From positions 2,170,001-2,234,000 of the forward strand of contig NZ_CP020919.1 of assembly GCF_003076475.1 (NCBI RefSeq): a stretch of 64,000 nt of DNA. The letters run 5' to 3'. A program made the translations under genes and the position numbers. The notes beneath the pieces were generated by a model. That model saw only the letters and a program-made list of their open reading frames with translations, was not told the DNA's origin and searched no databases. Shown here in pieces: positions 24,836-32,794 of the stretch (position 1 is its first letter; every line of letters starts with the position of its first letter). This DNA comes from Flavobacterium kingsejongi (GTDB lineage: Bacteria > Bacteroidota > Bacteroidia > Flavobacteriales > Flavobacteriaceae).

Positions 24836-24872
24836 AAAAATCCCGGAATACAGCGTATTCCGGGATTTTTTT
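24834..24872. terminator. Bidirectional terminator
   Basis: AAAAAAATCCCGGAATA at 24834-24850 pairs with TATTCCGGGATTTTTTT at 24856-24872 with a 5-base loop. T runs lie on both strands, and it sits between the convergent DUF417 and aldo/keto reductase genes. Confidence 0.93.
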
Positions 24873-24895
24873 ATGCATTTCAGTATAGCTTTATC

Positions 24896-25885
24896 TTAGA
24901 AAATACGGGATTCAGGTTTGGATTCAAAAATGGTATCCAATGCTGAAAGGAGGGGAGCATCTAATAGCGGTGCCACAGTGGCGGCTTTGAGGTTGTCCTC
25001 CAGTTGCCCGGTAGTGGAAGCGCCAAGCAGGACAGTGGAAGCATTAGGATTTTTAAGGCACCAGGCAATGGCCAATGCTGCCGGAGTACACCCGATCGTT
25101 GTAGCAATTTCCATCAGCTGATTGACCTGCCCGATTCTTTTTTCGGTATGCATCACGTCTTTCAGCCACGAAAAACCTGCAGTAGTGAGGCGGGATCCTT
25201 CTGGAATGCCTTTGTTGTATTTTCCGGTAAGCATGCCACTGGCCAACGGGCTCCAGGTTGTTGTTCCCATTCCAAATTGTTTGAAAAGCGGCAGGTAATC
25301 CAATTCCATTTTATCCCGGTAGAAAAGGTTGTATTGTGGTTGTTCCATAGAGGGGCCAATGAGGTTGTAACGTGCTGCGGCATAATGGGCTTCGGTTATG
25401 GCCTGTGCACTCCATTCGCTGGTACCCCAATAGAGAATCTTGCCCTGGTTGATCAGGATGTTCATCGCCCATACAATTTCGGCAACAGCGACATGGGGAT
25501 CGGGACGGTGGCAGAAATACAAATCGAGGTAATCGGTTTTAAGGCGTTGCAGTGCTTCTTCACAGCCTTCTATGATGTGCTTCCGGTTTAGTCCTTTTTG
25601 GGAGGGCCTGGTTGCTGCACCATGTGCGCCAAAATAAACCTTGGAAGAGAGGATGTAACTGCTTCGGTCCCAGCTTTTTTTAGCGAATACTTTTCCCATG
25701 ACTCTTTCACTTTCGCCATCGGCATAGACTTCCGCATTGTCAAAAAAGTTTATCCCGGCGTCATAGGCCGTACCGGTAAGGCTGTCAAATTGCTTTTCGT
25801 CTACTTTCATTCCTGTAGACAGCCAGGTGCCCAGTGATAATTCGCTTAGGGGAAGCCCGGTGTTTCCCATGTATCGGTAGTTCAT
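24896..25885 (-). CDS. Aldo/keto reductase, Kv-beta-like
   Basis: This 329-residue NADPH-dependent aldo/keto reductase reduces aldehydes or ketones. The TIM-barrel signatures are present: F-F-D-N-A-E-V-Y with catalytic Asp and Tyr, S-S-K-V with the Lys, and D-L-Y-F-C-H-R-P-D with the His, plus the N-terminal R-Y-M-G-N-T-G-L-P-L-S-E-L-S-L-G-T-W. The pattern fits the AKR6 branch (potassium-channel beta subunit and YghZ-like). It lies behind the TetR gene at 25955-26512. An operator-like palindrome at 25918-25939 sits right upstream and matches one ahead of the TetR gene, so that regulator most likely controls it. Confidence 0.92.
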   Translation of the reverse strand: MNYRYMGNTGLPLSELSLGTWLSTGMKVDEKQFDSLTGTAYDAGINFFDNAEVYADGESERVMGKVFAKKSWDRSSYILSSKVYFGAHGAATRPSQKGLNRKHIIEGCEEALQRLKTDYLDLYFCHRPDPHVAVAEIVWAMNILINQGKILYWGTSEWSAQAITEAHYAAARYNLIGPSMEQPQYNLFYRDKMELDYLPLFKQFGMGTTTWSPLASGMLTGKYNKGIPEGSRLTTAGFSWLKDVMHTEKRIGQVNQLMEIATTIGCTPAALAIAWCLKNPNASTVLLGASTTGQLEDNLKAATVAPLLDAPLLSALDTIFESKPESRIF

Positions 25886-25917
25886 AATGTATAATTTTAA
25901 AATTAGTAAGTAGGATA

Positions 25918-25939
25918 TTTTGGAATATATGTTCCATTT
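25918..25939. promoter_or_regulatory. Putative TetR operator ahead of the aldo/keto reductase
   Basis: TTTTGGAAT-N4-GTTCCATTT is an inverted repeat that shares its core, TGGAA-N6-TTCCA, with the palindrome at 26546-26567. It lies 33 bases ahead of the reductase start in the gap between the two genes. Confidence 0.65.
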
Positions 25940-25954
25940 TTGCTGCAGTTTATT

Positions 25955-26512
25955 TTACGCCTTGCAGCCATCCCAGGCCGATTGGATGAAAAATTCAATG
26001 TCCTGTTCGGAGATTATGATGTACTGGCTGTGGTGGAGTTTGACTAATGCCAGTAAGGATCCGCTTGTAAAACCAATCCATTTCCTGATAGCACCCGGTT
26101 TTATAATTTCCAGTGCCTGGCCGTCAGTGTATACCTGATCTAATACTTCAAGGTGGAGGCTGCCCTGGTGCTTGGCTTCGGGATTTATGGTTGGGGAATA
26201 ATAGAACTGCTCGAGGAACATAAAGTCCAGCGGTTCCTGCAGGAAATACTGCATCATCTTTTTCCATAGGTATACAAAACGTTGTTTTACAGGTTTCGTA
26301 TCGTCGTACCCTTCCATAATCAGCTGTGCTTCTTTGCGTTTTAAGTGGAAGTAGAGTTCATTTAATAATAGTTCCTTGGTAGGGAAATAGTTGTAAATGG
26401 TACCCATTCCCGTATGGGCCGCTTTGGCAATTTCGGACATTGGTGTGGCATGTATTCCTTTGGAAACGATAAGCTGGAGGGTTTCCTGAAGGATTTGCTC
26501 TTTTTTTGTCAT
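25955..26512 (-). CDS. TetR/AcrR family transcriptional regulator
   Basis: The 185-residue protein has the TetR N-terminal helix-turn-helix at about residues 5-50: I-L-Q-E-T-L-Q-L-I, K-G-I-H-A-T-P-M-S-E-I-A-K-A-A, then G-M-G-T-I-Y-N-Y-F-P-T-K-E-L-L. A ligand-binding helical domain follows with no recognised signature. Such proteins repress nearby genes until a small molecule binds. A strong palindrome 33 bases upstream of its start (26546-26567) and a related one ahead of the aldo/keto reductase suggest that it represses both itself and the reductase. The inducer is unknown, perhaps an aldehyde given the target. Confidence 0.92.
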   Translation of the reverse strand: MTKKEQILQETLQLIVSKGIHATPMSEIAKAAHTGMGTIYNYFPTKELLLNELYFHLKRKEAQLIMEGYDDTKPVKQRFVYLWKKMMQYFLQEPLDFMFLEQFYYSPTINPEAKHQGSLHLEVLDQVYTDGQALEIIKPGAIRKWIGFTSGSLLALVKLHHSQYIIISEQDIEFFIQSAWDGCKA

Positions 26513-26545
26513 GGTGTTTGGTAATTGATACCATCAAAAGTAGAG

Positions 26546-26567
26546 TTTTGGAATGAATATTCCAAAA
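26546..26567. promoter_or_regulatory. Putative TetR operator ahead of its own gene
   Basis: TTTTGGAAT-N4-ATTCCAAAA at 26546-26567 has perfect 9-base arms. It lies 33 bases upstream of the TetR start codon, where a promoter would be. The same half-sites recur at 25918-25939. Confidence 0.72.
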
Positions 26568-26693
26568 GTTTGCAATTTAAAACTTTTTAAAGTCCTACTG
26601 TTGGTGTGTAACACGCATTTTGTATTTCAATTTTTATATATTTAGGGGATAAAAGCATGAGGGGATACTCTGTATGCTATCAATACTACTTTT

Positions 26694-27356
26694 ATGATGA
26701 AAGCAATCACCTGTCCTTATGCCTGGGACTGCGGAATTACATTTGAACCTGAAGCATTAAGTAACCACAATCTGGACTTTTTACAAACTGCGACAGAAAA
26801 AAGAATGACTTTTATGATGCTGGATTGTCCACATTGCTCCCGTGAATTTAATTTTGATACCGTAGCATGGCAGGCAACTGGGATGGGCTATACTGATCCT
26901 GCTATTCCAGTTGCAAAGCAGAAAAAAACGGTTCCACAATTAAAAGCTATTCTTAAAAAAGCAAAGATTGAAATCCCGGCTCCTTATTTGGATTATCTGA
27001 ATAGTGGTCACTTTCGTCCCGAACTGACCGTTTTTGAATCGGAAGCACATTTTATCGTGTATGATCTTGCGGAACTTTGTGAACCGACCGTAGTGGACGG
27101 AAAGTCTTACCTCACAGTAGCGCAATTAAAGGGTTTTGCACATTCCCTGGCAGCGCTCTTTCCTTTCCCTAAAAAGGATACATCTGAATTTACATGGGCT
27201 ATGCTTTCTGAATGCCTGGTTATAGGGTACGAGGGTACCCGTTTGCTGTTTATCGATTGCCGGGACAACAACGATTTGTGGATTTTTCATCCTGACGGAG
27301 GTGATGTGGAGCAAACACACCTAACCATAACGGCGTTATCGGAGCAAACACCATAG
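26694..27356 (+). CDS. Zinc-ribbon-like plus SUKH (SMI1/KNR4)-like protein
   Basis: This 220-residue cytoplasmic protein has two Cys pairs near the N terminus (C7, C13 and C45-x2-C48 in C-P-H-C), which may bind zinc. Its C-terminal half resembles the SUKH fold: E-C-L-V-I-G-Y-E-G-T-R-L-L-F-I-D-C-R followed by D-L-W-I-F-H-P-D-G-G. SUKH proteins often act as immunity or antitoxin proteins in polymorphic toxin systems. No toxin gene is adjacent, so the role is inferred only from the fold. A second ATG at 26697 is possible. Confidence 0.6.
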   Translation: MMKAITCPYAWDCGITFEPEALSNHNLDFLQTATEKRMTFMMLDCPHCSREFNFDTVAWQATGMGYTDPAIPVAKQKKTVPQLKAILKKAKIEIPAPYLDYLNSGHFRPELTVFESEAHFIVYDLAELCEPTVVDGKSYLTVAQLKGFAHSLAALFPFPKKDTSEFTWAMLSECLVIGYEGTRLLFIDCRDNNDLWIFHPDGGDVEQTHLTITALSEQTP

Positions 27357-27380
27357 CTTTAATGGCTGTAAAGTAACGGC

Positions 27381-27911
27381 TTATTTCTTTTTGGCTTTCA
27401 GGAGCCGGCTATAGGTGTTGGCTTCCTGCAGTAAAATTTTTTCCGGATCGAGGGCATCGTCTTCAAACCGGTTGTGTCCGGTAGTACTAAGATCTCCCAG
27501 ATGATTTTCTTTAAAATAGTACCGGCCTTCAAACGTCCGGCTTGTTTTGGTATAGTCAAAAGTGCCTTTGGATTCAGTATAGTCATAGGCATTGAATACT
27601 TCATACACAAAAATCAGCTGACCATCCTTAAAATAATATTCGATTTGAGTCATACCGTTGGAAAGTCCTATTGTGGCCACAATTTTACGGAGCTGCCCCT
27701 TTTTATAATATCCGGAAAGCTCCCGTCCTCCATCAGTGGGAGTGTCTAAAAAGGCACTGTTGTCGAGTGTGACCTTTTTTAGGCTTTTGTCGGCAGCAAT
27801 TGCCTGGTATTCTTTTTTGATGGCCAATAGGTCCTGTGCTTTCGTTTGTGCTCCAACAGTAGGGGACAAAGCAAAAAGGAATAACAGGAGGAGGAATTTA
27901 GGATAGGCCAT
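27381..27911 (-). CDS. Exported protein of unknown function
   Basis: The 176-residue protein has a Sec signal peptide ending at about residue 21 (V-G-A-Q) and a mature part rich in Tyr, Lys and Asp. It contains beta-strand-like segments such as G-R-E-L-S-G-Y-Y-K-K-G-Q-L-R-K-I and Q-I-E-Y-Y-F-K-D-G-Q-L-I-F-V. These YYFKDGQL-type repeats resemble the small beta-repeat exported proteins common in flavobacteria. It follows the membrane kinase-like gene at 27921-28469 by 9 bases on the same strand. Confidence 0.75.
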   Translation of the reverse strand: MAYPKFLLLLFLFALSPTVGAQTKAQDLLAIKKEYQAIAADKSLKKVTLDNSAFLDTPTDGGRELSGYYKKGQLRKIVATIGLSNGMTQIEYYFKDGQLIFVYEVFNAYDYTESKGTFDYTKTSRTFEGRYYFKENHLGDLSTTGHNRFEDDALDPEKILLQEANTYSRLLKAKKK

Positions 27912-27920
27912 AGCTGTAGA

Positions 27921-28469
27921 TTAAAGACTTGTTTTTTGCTGGTCCATGAATAGGGTTAACTGACGGGTAAAGTCATCGAGTTCTTTCAGCTGTGGGTATA
28001 ACGCTTTCAGTAATTGTCGTACTTCCTGCGGATTGTGCTGTGGGTCTTCGATTTCTTCGGCTATACCCAACATGTTGGAGATAGGGTGACGCACTTTGTG
28101 GTTGGTGATAAACAGCATTTCTTCCAATGCTTTCCGCTGCTTTTCTTTGATCCCTTCTTTCCGGTCGCGGACGATACGATAGCGAATAATCACATAGGCC
28201 ACCACCCAAACGGATAATACCGAAAGCGCGCGGTCGATATAAACGGAAGTACGGGTGCTGCCAAAATAGGCAAGATTTTCCAAAATAAGGAAGGAGATGA
28301 TTGCGGCAAAAATGACAATTGTTTTCTTGCTACTATCGATAAGCATCGGAAGCGCAGCTAAATAGAGCATTCCGATAGCGGTCCCAGGCGGGATATAATA
28401 ATCCAGGATAAATACAAATACGATGGTAATAATGGCCGCAAGCTGCGAAGAACTGATGATGTTTTTCAT
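27921..28469 (-). CDS. Membrane protein with a histidine-kinase dimerisation domain but no ATPase
   Basis: From the ATG at 28469 the product is 182 residues: about three to four membrane segments (roughly 10-26, 30-46, 50-70, 80-97), then a helix with an H-box-like F-I-T-N-H124-K-V-R-H-P-I-S-N-M-L-G. This is the HisKA pattern with the phospho-acceptor His. The protein ends soon after, so the HATPase_c domain (N, G1, G2 boxes) is absent, and no remnant follows before the gene at 27911. It may be a dimerisation partner or phosphotransfer protein, or a truncated kinase. A TTG start at 28475 would only add two residues. Confidence 0.75.
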   Translation of the reverse strand: MKNIISSSQLAAIITIVFVFILDYYIPPGTAIGMLYLAALPMLIDSSKKTIVIFAAIISFLILENLAYFGSTRTSVYIDRALSVLSVWVVAYVIIRYRIVRDRKEGIKEKQRKALEEMLFITNHKVRHPISNMLGIAEEIEDPQHNPQEVRQLLKALYPQLKELDDFTRQLTLFMDQQKTSL

Positions 28470-28759
28470 ACACAAAGGAATCTTGAATGAAGTTAATTTA
28501 CGACTTTATTCTGAAAAAAGGGAGGGGACGCCTGAATCTGAATGAATTATGGTGCAAAAGTAAAATATTATTATATACAAAAAACAAAAAAGCGCTACTT
28601 GCTTCGAAAAGAAGCAAATGAACATGTAGGCATTACAGATAAGAGCCTTAGCTACTGAAAACAGTACCCATAACAGTGTTATTGTGCTTGTTTTTACGGT
28701 TTTACCGTAACCTACTAAAGGCTATTTGGGGTTAACTTGCCTTTAAATTACGAAACCCA

Positions 28760-28960
28760 ATGGGAAAGACGATTATAACTATTGAAATGAGCGATAAACT
28801 GAAAACATCCCCACAATTATCGTATGAAGAGAATAAGAGATATGTACTGGATCAATTGAAAAAAATCATAGCGCATGAAGAGATGAAAATTATCACCTAC
28901 ATCGAAAGTAAGGAAACCCGGAATACCTATGTGATGCTGGATTCCGATGCCGTAAAATAA
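28760..28960 (+). CDS. Small protein of unknown function
   Basis: The 66-residue protein is lysine- and glutamate-rich and probably helical, with no signal peptide. It is flanked by its own terminator at 28987-29012 and by a 290-base gap on the 5' side, which argues that it is a real, independently expressed gene. No family is recognised. A box TAACTTGC about 25 bases upstream of the ATG is a weak -7 candidate. Confidence 0.6.
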   Translation: MGKTIITIEMSDKLKTSPQLSYEENKRYVLDQLKKIIAHEEMKIITYIESKETRNTYVMLDSDAVK

Positions 28961-28986
28961 AGTACTACCCAATAAAATTCTACAAT

Positions 28987-29012
28987 AAAAAACACCTTAC
29001 AGGGTGTTTTTT
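28987..29012. terminator. Bidirectional terminator
   Basis: AAAAAACACC at 28987-28996 pairs with GGTGTTTTTT at 29003-29012 around a 6-base loop. It lies between the small plus-strand gene and the minus-strand AAA ATPase gene, with T runs on both strands. Confidence 0.85.
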
Positions 29013-29026
29013 TTATGCCTTAGTAA

Positions 29027-29578
29027 TTAGAGGTTTACGATTTCCTGTAGGAAAGCAATTCGTTCCTGTACGGTTTTTTTAGGCACTTCAATAATGGTGT
29101 ATCCATAATCCTGATAGGTTTCGGCCATTACAGTATGGGTACGCACGGCTTCTGCCCAATCCTGTTTTCGTTCGCTATCAGTAGTATAAATCGCTTTCCA
29201 GGGTGGGAGCAGGAATACCGATTTATGATACCGGTAATCCCAGGCTGCCTGCTCCATCTCAGTACTGATTTCCAATCCAATTAAACGGGCATAACAAAGG
29301 GTGTCGGGAAGGCCACGGTCGAAAAAAGCCGGGCTGTTGTTTTGGGCGGCTTCCTGATAGGAAACGATAGAACGTTCCAGCATGAGTTGGGTATAGCGTT
29401 CCCGGTTTTTCCAGGGCAGCGCATCACCACCGGTTTCCATTTGTTCCTTTATAATATCCCGGGCTACTTCGGGAATGGTTCGGAATCCGGAGGTATGGAG
29501 AGCTTCAATCAAAGTGGTTTTTCCGCATCCGGGACCACCTGTAAGGACAAAATAAGGGTGTTGCTCTGTGGGTAACAT
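29027..29578 (-). CDS. AAA_28-type P-loop ATPase
   Basis: The 183-residue cytoplasmic protein has the Walker A box G14-G-P-G-C-G-K-T-T and a fold pattern of the AAA_28 group of small ATPases or kinases: I-P-E-V-A-R-D-I-I, F-F-D-R-G-L-P-D-T (possible Walker B) and the F-L-L-P-P-W segment. Members are predicted NTPases of unknown substrate. It lies 18 bases behind the VOC gene on the same strand, so the two are likely one transcript. No other contextual hint is present. Confidence 0.85.
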   Translation of the reverse strand: MLPTEQHPYFVLTGGPGCGKTTLIEALHTSGFRTIPEVARDIIKEQMETGGDALPWKNRERYTQLMLERSIVSYQEAAQNNSPAFFDRGLPDTLCYARLIGLEISTEMEQAAWDYRYHKSVFLLPPWKAIYTTDSERKQDWAEAVRTHTVMAETYQDYGYTIIEVPKKTVQERIAFLQEIVNL

Positions 29579-29596
29579 GTAGTATAAATTAGGTTA

Positions 29597-30253
29597 CTAT
29601 TCGATTTCCAGTCGGTGTTCGGGGCTACTGGCATGGTCAAAAACAACAATTAGGGGAAAAGAAACGGCTACAGTATCAGTTGGGAACCAGTTTCGGTTGT
29701 CTTTTACCAGTATCAATAGGCCTGTTTCATCACCCAAGGCTGTAAAGTTTTCTGCAGCCGGCTGTTTGGTGTATACTTCGAGCGGATAGCGCTCTATTAG
29801 TTGCTCTGCCAGTTTAGGCACATCATGGGTTACAATCCCAATTTCACTTATAGCGACTATAGCGGTACTGTCAAAGGGTTGCGTGGAAGCGGTAGCGCTA
29901 TCAAAACGGGCAATGCATTCCAACAGGTTGCCATTATTGTCATAAAAGTAAAACGATTTGGCATTCCACAATGTAAATTCTGAAAAATCGGATTCGGGAC
30001 TTACAGGCAGAATGGCAGTGCGGGGTTGGAGCCAGGCATAGGCTTCCTCCAGTTGGTTGTGGGGAATGTCAAGCGCAATATGATAGACTGGATTGCTATT
30101 GGGCACCAGTGTAAATTGTACAAGGGTAGTTCCTAAATAAAAGGTTACCTGGTTTTCCTGCTTATGCCTGACAGGTATTTGTAAAACAGTAGTGTAAAAA
30201 TCGATTGTGGCAGCAAGGTTGCCAGTAGTGAGGTATAGGGCTTTAATTTTCAT
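29597..30253 (-). CDS. VOC (glyoxalase/dioxygenase) family protein
   Basis: This 218-residue protein has the VOC beta-alpha-beta module pattern: L-Y-L-T-T-G-N-L-A-A-T-I-D-F-Y-T-T-V-L at the start, Y-F-Y-D-N-N-G-N-L-L-E-C-I-A at the module end, and a second, weaker module (I-G-I-V-T-H-D-V-P-K-L-A-E-Q-L). The family contains glyoxalase I, dioxygenases and resistance proteins that bind metal through His and Glu. Only some ligand residues can be recognised, so the substrate cannot be named. It is the first gene of the pair with the AAA ATPase. Confidence 0.82.
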   Translation of the reverse strand: MKIKALYLTTGNLAATIDFYTTVLQIPVRHKQENQVTFYLGTTLVQFTLVPNSNPVYHIALDIPHNQLEEAYAWLQPRTAILPVSPESDFSEFTLWNAKSFYFYDNNGNLLECIARFDSATASTQPFDSTAIVAISEIGIVTHDVPKLAEQLIERYPLEVYTKQPAAENFTALGDETGLLILVKDNRNWFPTDTVAVSFPLIVVFDHASSPEHRLEIE

Positions 30254-30384
30254 GTGGAGCGTGTATTAAGTGTAACAGGGTTACCTGATAATGCTCCTTC
30301 AAATGTACAACCTCCATTGCCATAACCTGCGTTCAGGGCAATGATAGTGTCGATACTAACATAACCAGAACTGATACAGGTTTT

Positions 30385-31068
30385 TTAAAAGCGCAACTTT
30401 TTGGCTGCCATATCCGTTTTCCATTCCGAAGGAAAAAGACCATTCTTGTCTTTCTCGATCCGGCCCATAATGGAAGCGATTTCATGGCGTATTTTTATGG
30501 GTAGGGTATAAAATGCAGCATCCACTTGTATATTCCTTTCTGAATCGAGTGGGCTTTCATGGTGGCGAATCATAATTTTCCTGCCTTTGTAAAGCACCAG
30601 GATTTTTATTTGCCCATAAGGGCCTGCATCTTCTCCTATGGTTCCCCATACGATTATGGGATCGGTGAGGCCATCACCATCCAGGTCTTTTAGCGTAAGG
30701 TATTTGGTCCAGAAGGTAATCGAAAACTCATCGGATACCTCGTCTTCTTTGGGTTTGATATAATCGAATACAGTAGCTTCGGTTTGGAGTACTCCTGATT
30801 TTTCAGTAATTAAAAAAGCACGAATGCTATCATTAAGCACGCCATCCTTTGTTTTTTGGTACTCCCTTTCGGTAAGGGCCAGGTAATGCAATCCCGAAGT
30901 GTCCCTGTAGCTATAAGTTCGAAAGATTGGAAAGGTAATCTTAAGGTTTTTTCGGACTGCTGGCGTTATTACTTTTGCAGCAGTAGCTGCATCAAGCAGG
31001 TTTTCTACAGGTTTTTGGGACCAGCAGTTTAGCGGTAGGAGGAGTAACAGGAATATTGTTCGGAGCAT
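30385..31068 (-). CDS. Exported protein with an FG-GAP-like segment
   Basis: This 227-residue exported protein has a signal peptide (about 1-18, L-N-C-W-S-Q) and a segment L-K-D-L-D-G-D-G-L-T-D-P-I-I-V-W that resembles the calcium-binding D-x-D-G-D-G repeat of FG-GAP/VCBS proteins. Elsewhere it is rich in beta strands. No enzyme signature is seen. It follows the lipoprotein gene at 31081-31758 by 12 bases and ends the three-gene run with the esterase. Confidence 0.72.
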   Translation of the reverse strand: MLRTIFLLLLLPLNCWSQKPVENLLDAATAAKVITPAVRKNLKITFPIFRTYSYRDTSGLHYLALTEREYQKTKDGVLNDSIRAFLITEKSGVLQTEATVFDYIKPKEDEVSDEFSITFWTKYLTLKDLDGDGLTDPIIVWGTIGEDAGPYGQIKILVLYKGRKIMIRHHESPLDSERNIQVDAAFYTLPIKIRHEIASIMGRIEKDKNGLFPSEWKTDMAAKKLRF

Positions 31069-31080
31069 CTGGGATTGTTT

Positions 31081-31758
31081 TTACTTATAGAAATCTTTCA
31101 TGTATTGCTCTTTGTCGCAACCGCCAAAATCGATAATGCCATTAAACCCATCATAATAGCAGGTTTTGGAAACGGTCGTTTTATTGATGATGGTCAGGTA
31201 GGAATAATCGGGTGCGAAAAGGACAAACTTATTTTCTTTTTTCAAATCCCAATAGATCCCATTGTCGCTATTCGGATTTTTAGTGCCTTTACCATAGCGT
31301 GCCATAAGGCGTTTGCCTACTTCAGGGATGTCTTTGTCCTTGAGCTGTATCATGCAGGCATATACGTTAGGGTCGGCTTTAAATTCCGCTAATAACTTCC
31401 GGATGGCTTCATTGGATTTAGCCGGCTTCATATCAATTGAAGCACCACCAGTACCGGATTCCATACGTTTTTTGAGGGTTTCTGTAGCGACTTTGGAATG
31501 GATTTTAAAGTACACATCCACAACATCCAGCGCATAGCCATCAATACTGTAATTGGGGCTGTCACTGACCCATACCGCGAGGGAATTGGGGGCTTCCATT
31601 GTGGATATTCCAATAAGGACGTTTTCTTTCCCGGCATAGACTACTTTTTCGAGCGGTTCATCCATGGACAATGACAGCAGGTCAATAGTAGGTATCGTTT
31701 TTTGACAGGAAAGCAGGACCAAAAGCAGTAGCAGGGCAATCGGGATGGATCTTTTCAT
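31081..31758 (-). CDS. Lipoprotein of unknown function
   Basis: The 225-residue product has a type II signal peptide with the lipobox L-L-S-C at residue 18. The mature part is acidic and mixed, with several Lys/Asp-rich loops and a C-terminal Y-Y-D-G-F-N-G-I-I-D-F-G-G-C-D-K. It is not a family I recognise. It lies between the esterase gene (11-base gap) and the exported protein gene (12-base gap) on the same strand. Confidence 0.75.
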   Translation of the reverse strand: MKRSIPIALLLLLVLLSCQKTIPTIDLLSLSMDEPLEKVVYAGKENVLIGISTMEAPNSLAVWVSDSPNYSIDGYALDVVDVYFKIHSKVATETLKKRMESGTGGASIDMKPAKSNEAIRKLLAEFKADPNVYACMIQLKDKDIPEVGKRLMARYGKGTKNPNSDNGIYWDLKKENKFVLFAPDYSYLTIINKTTVSKTCYYDGFNGIIDFGGCDKEQYMKDFYK

Positions 31759-31769
31759 GATTCTCAGGG

Positions 31770-32630
31770 CTATTTTTTTCTTGGGTTTACCAATGGCAGT
31801 GCTTTATAAACACTATTGTGAAGTATCGTCAGGTGGTTTTCCTCCGGCATTGGTGTCCAGTAGACGGTTAGTTTTTTAGGATCTGCTTTTTTCAGTGTTT
31901 TCGACAATTGTGCAGCATCTTTTTCCATTTGTTTGCCTTCGGTTCCTACGGCAAGAAAAACGGTAGTTGGAGTCTCAGGAAGATTTTTTAGCAATTCCGG
32001 AGCCTGATTTAGCAGGGATTCGTCATCCCACCATAAACTTGGACTGATAATAATGTAGTTATTGAATAAAGCTGGTTTTTTCAGCAATATCTCTGTTGCA
32101 AGCAAACCTCCCAATGATTGCCCGATCAGGGTTTTGGTTCCATTGGTTTTGTATTTTTTTTCAATGTAAGGTTCTAATTCTTTTTCGACAAAGGCAATAA
32201 ATTTATCGGAATTACCACTGGAAGGCATACTAACTTTATCGGCACGTATGGAAGTAGGATAAGTGAAATCCCTTTTTCGGTCAACATTTGCGATACCTAC
32301 TACAATAGAATTGGGCATGGCCTGGATCATGGATTGAAATTGGATTAATCCGGCGATATGGAGGAAGTCTTCATTCACGCTGCCATCCAGAAGATAGATC
32401 ACAGGATATTTCATATCGGAAGTGTTGGAATAACCGTCCGGGAGGTAAATATTCAGGATCCGTGTTTCGGCTAATTCCTTAGATTGTACCGCATCAATAA
32501 TACCGATAGACAACGGCTGTGTGGTTGTCTTTTCTATTGTTTTATGGACTTTCTTCTTGTACTTTTTCTGGGCGTGTAGCGGCAAGGCGAAGAGCGCAAT
32601 TACCATTACACATAGTAGATTTTGTTTCAT
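31770..32630 (-). CDS. Exported alpha/beta-hydrolase esterase (EstD/IroE-like)
   Basis: From the ATG at 32630 the product is 286 residues with a Sec signal peptide (about 1-20, L-P-L-H-A-Q). It belongs to the putative esterase family (esterase D / enterochelin-esterase-like). The nucleophile motif G-Q-S-L-G-G-L-L-A holds the catalytic Ser, Y-P-V-I-Y-L-L-D-G is the oxyanion region, and the C-terminal E-E-N-H-L-T-I-L-H holds the catalytic His. Upstream residues in frame up to 32720 have no family counterpart. It leads a run with the lipoprotein and exported genes. The substrate could be a sugar ester, siderophore or acyl ester. Confidence 0.88.
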   Translation of the reverse strand: MKQNLLCVMVIALFALPLHAQKKYKKKVHKTIEKTTTQPLSIGIIDAVQSKELAETRILNIYLPDGYSNTSDMKYPVIYLLDGSVNEDFLHIAGLIQFQSMIQAMPNSIVVGIANVDRKRDFTYPTSIRADKVSMPSSGNSDKFIAFVEKELEPYIEKKYKTNGTKTLIGQSLGGLLATEILLKKPALFNNYIIISPSLWWDDESLLNQAPELLKNLPETPTTVFLAVGTEGKQMEKDAAQLSKTLKKADPKKLTVYWTPMPEENHLTILHNSVYKALPLVNPRKK

Positions 32631-32743
32631 AAGAGGTGATTTAAGGTGGTTTAATACAACCAAATATACAGAAGTTTGTGTAAAAAATACAATTGGCAGG
32701 GCGAATTGTGATAAATGCATATGCCTGTCAAGGCATTTGAGGC

Positions 32744-32776
32744 ATAAAAAAAGCCGGATGTAAGCATCCGGCTTTT
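32744..32776 (-). terminator. Terminator after the cytochrome b561 gene
   Basis: AAAAGCCGGATG at 32749-32760 pairs with CATCCGGCTTTT at 32765-32776 with a 4-base loop. On the minus strand eight T follow. It lies 18 bases past the b561 stop. Confidence 0.9.
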
Positions 32777-32794
32777 ATTGAGCGTATCTGAAAA

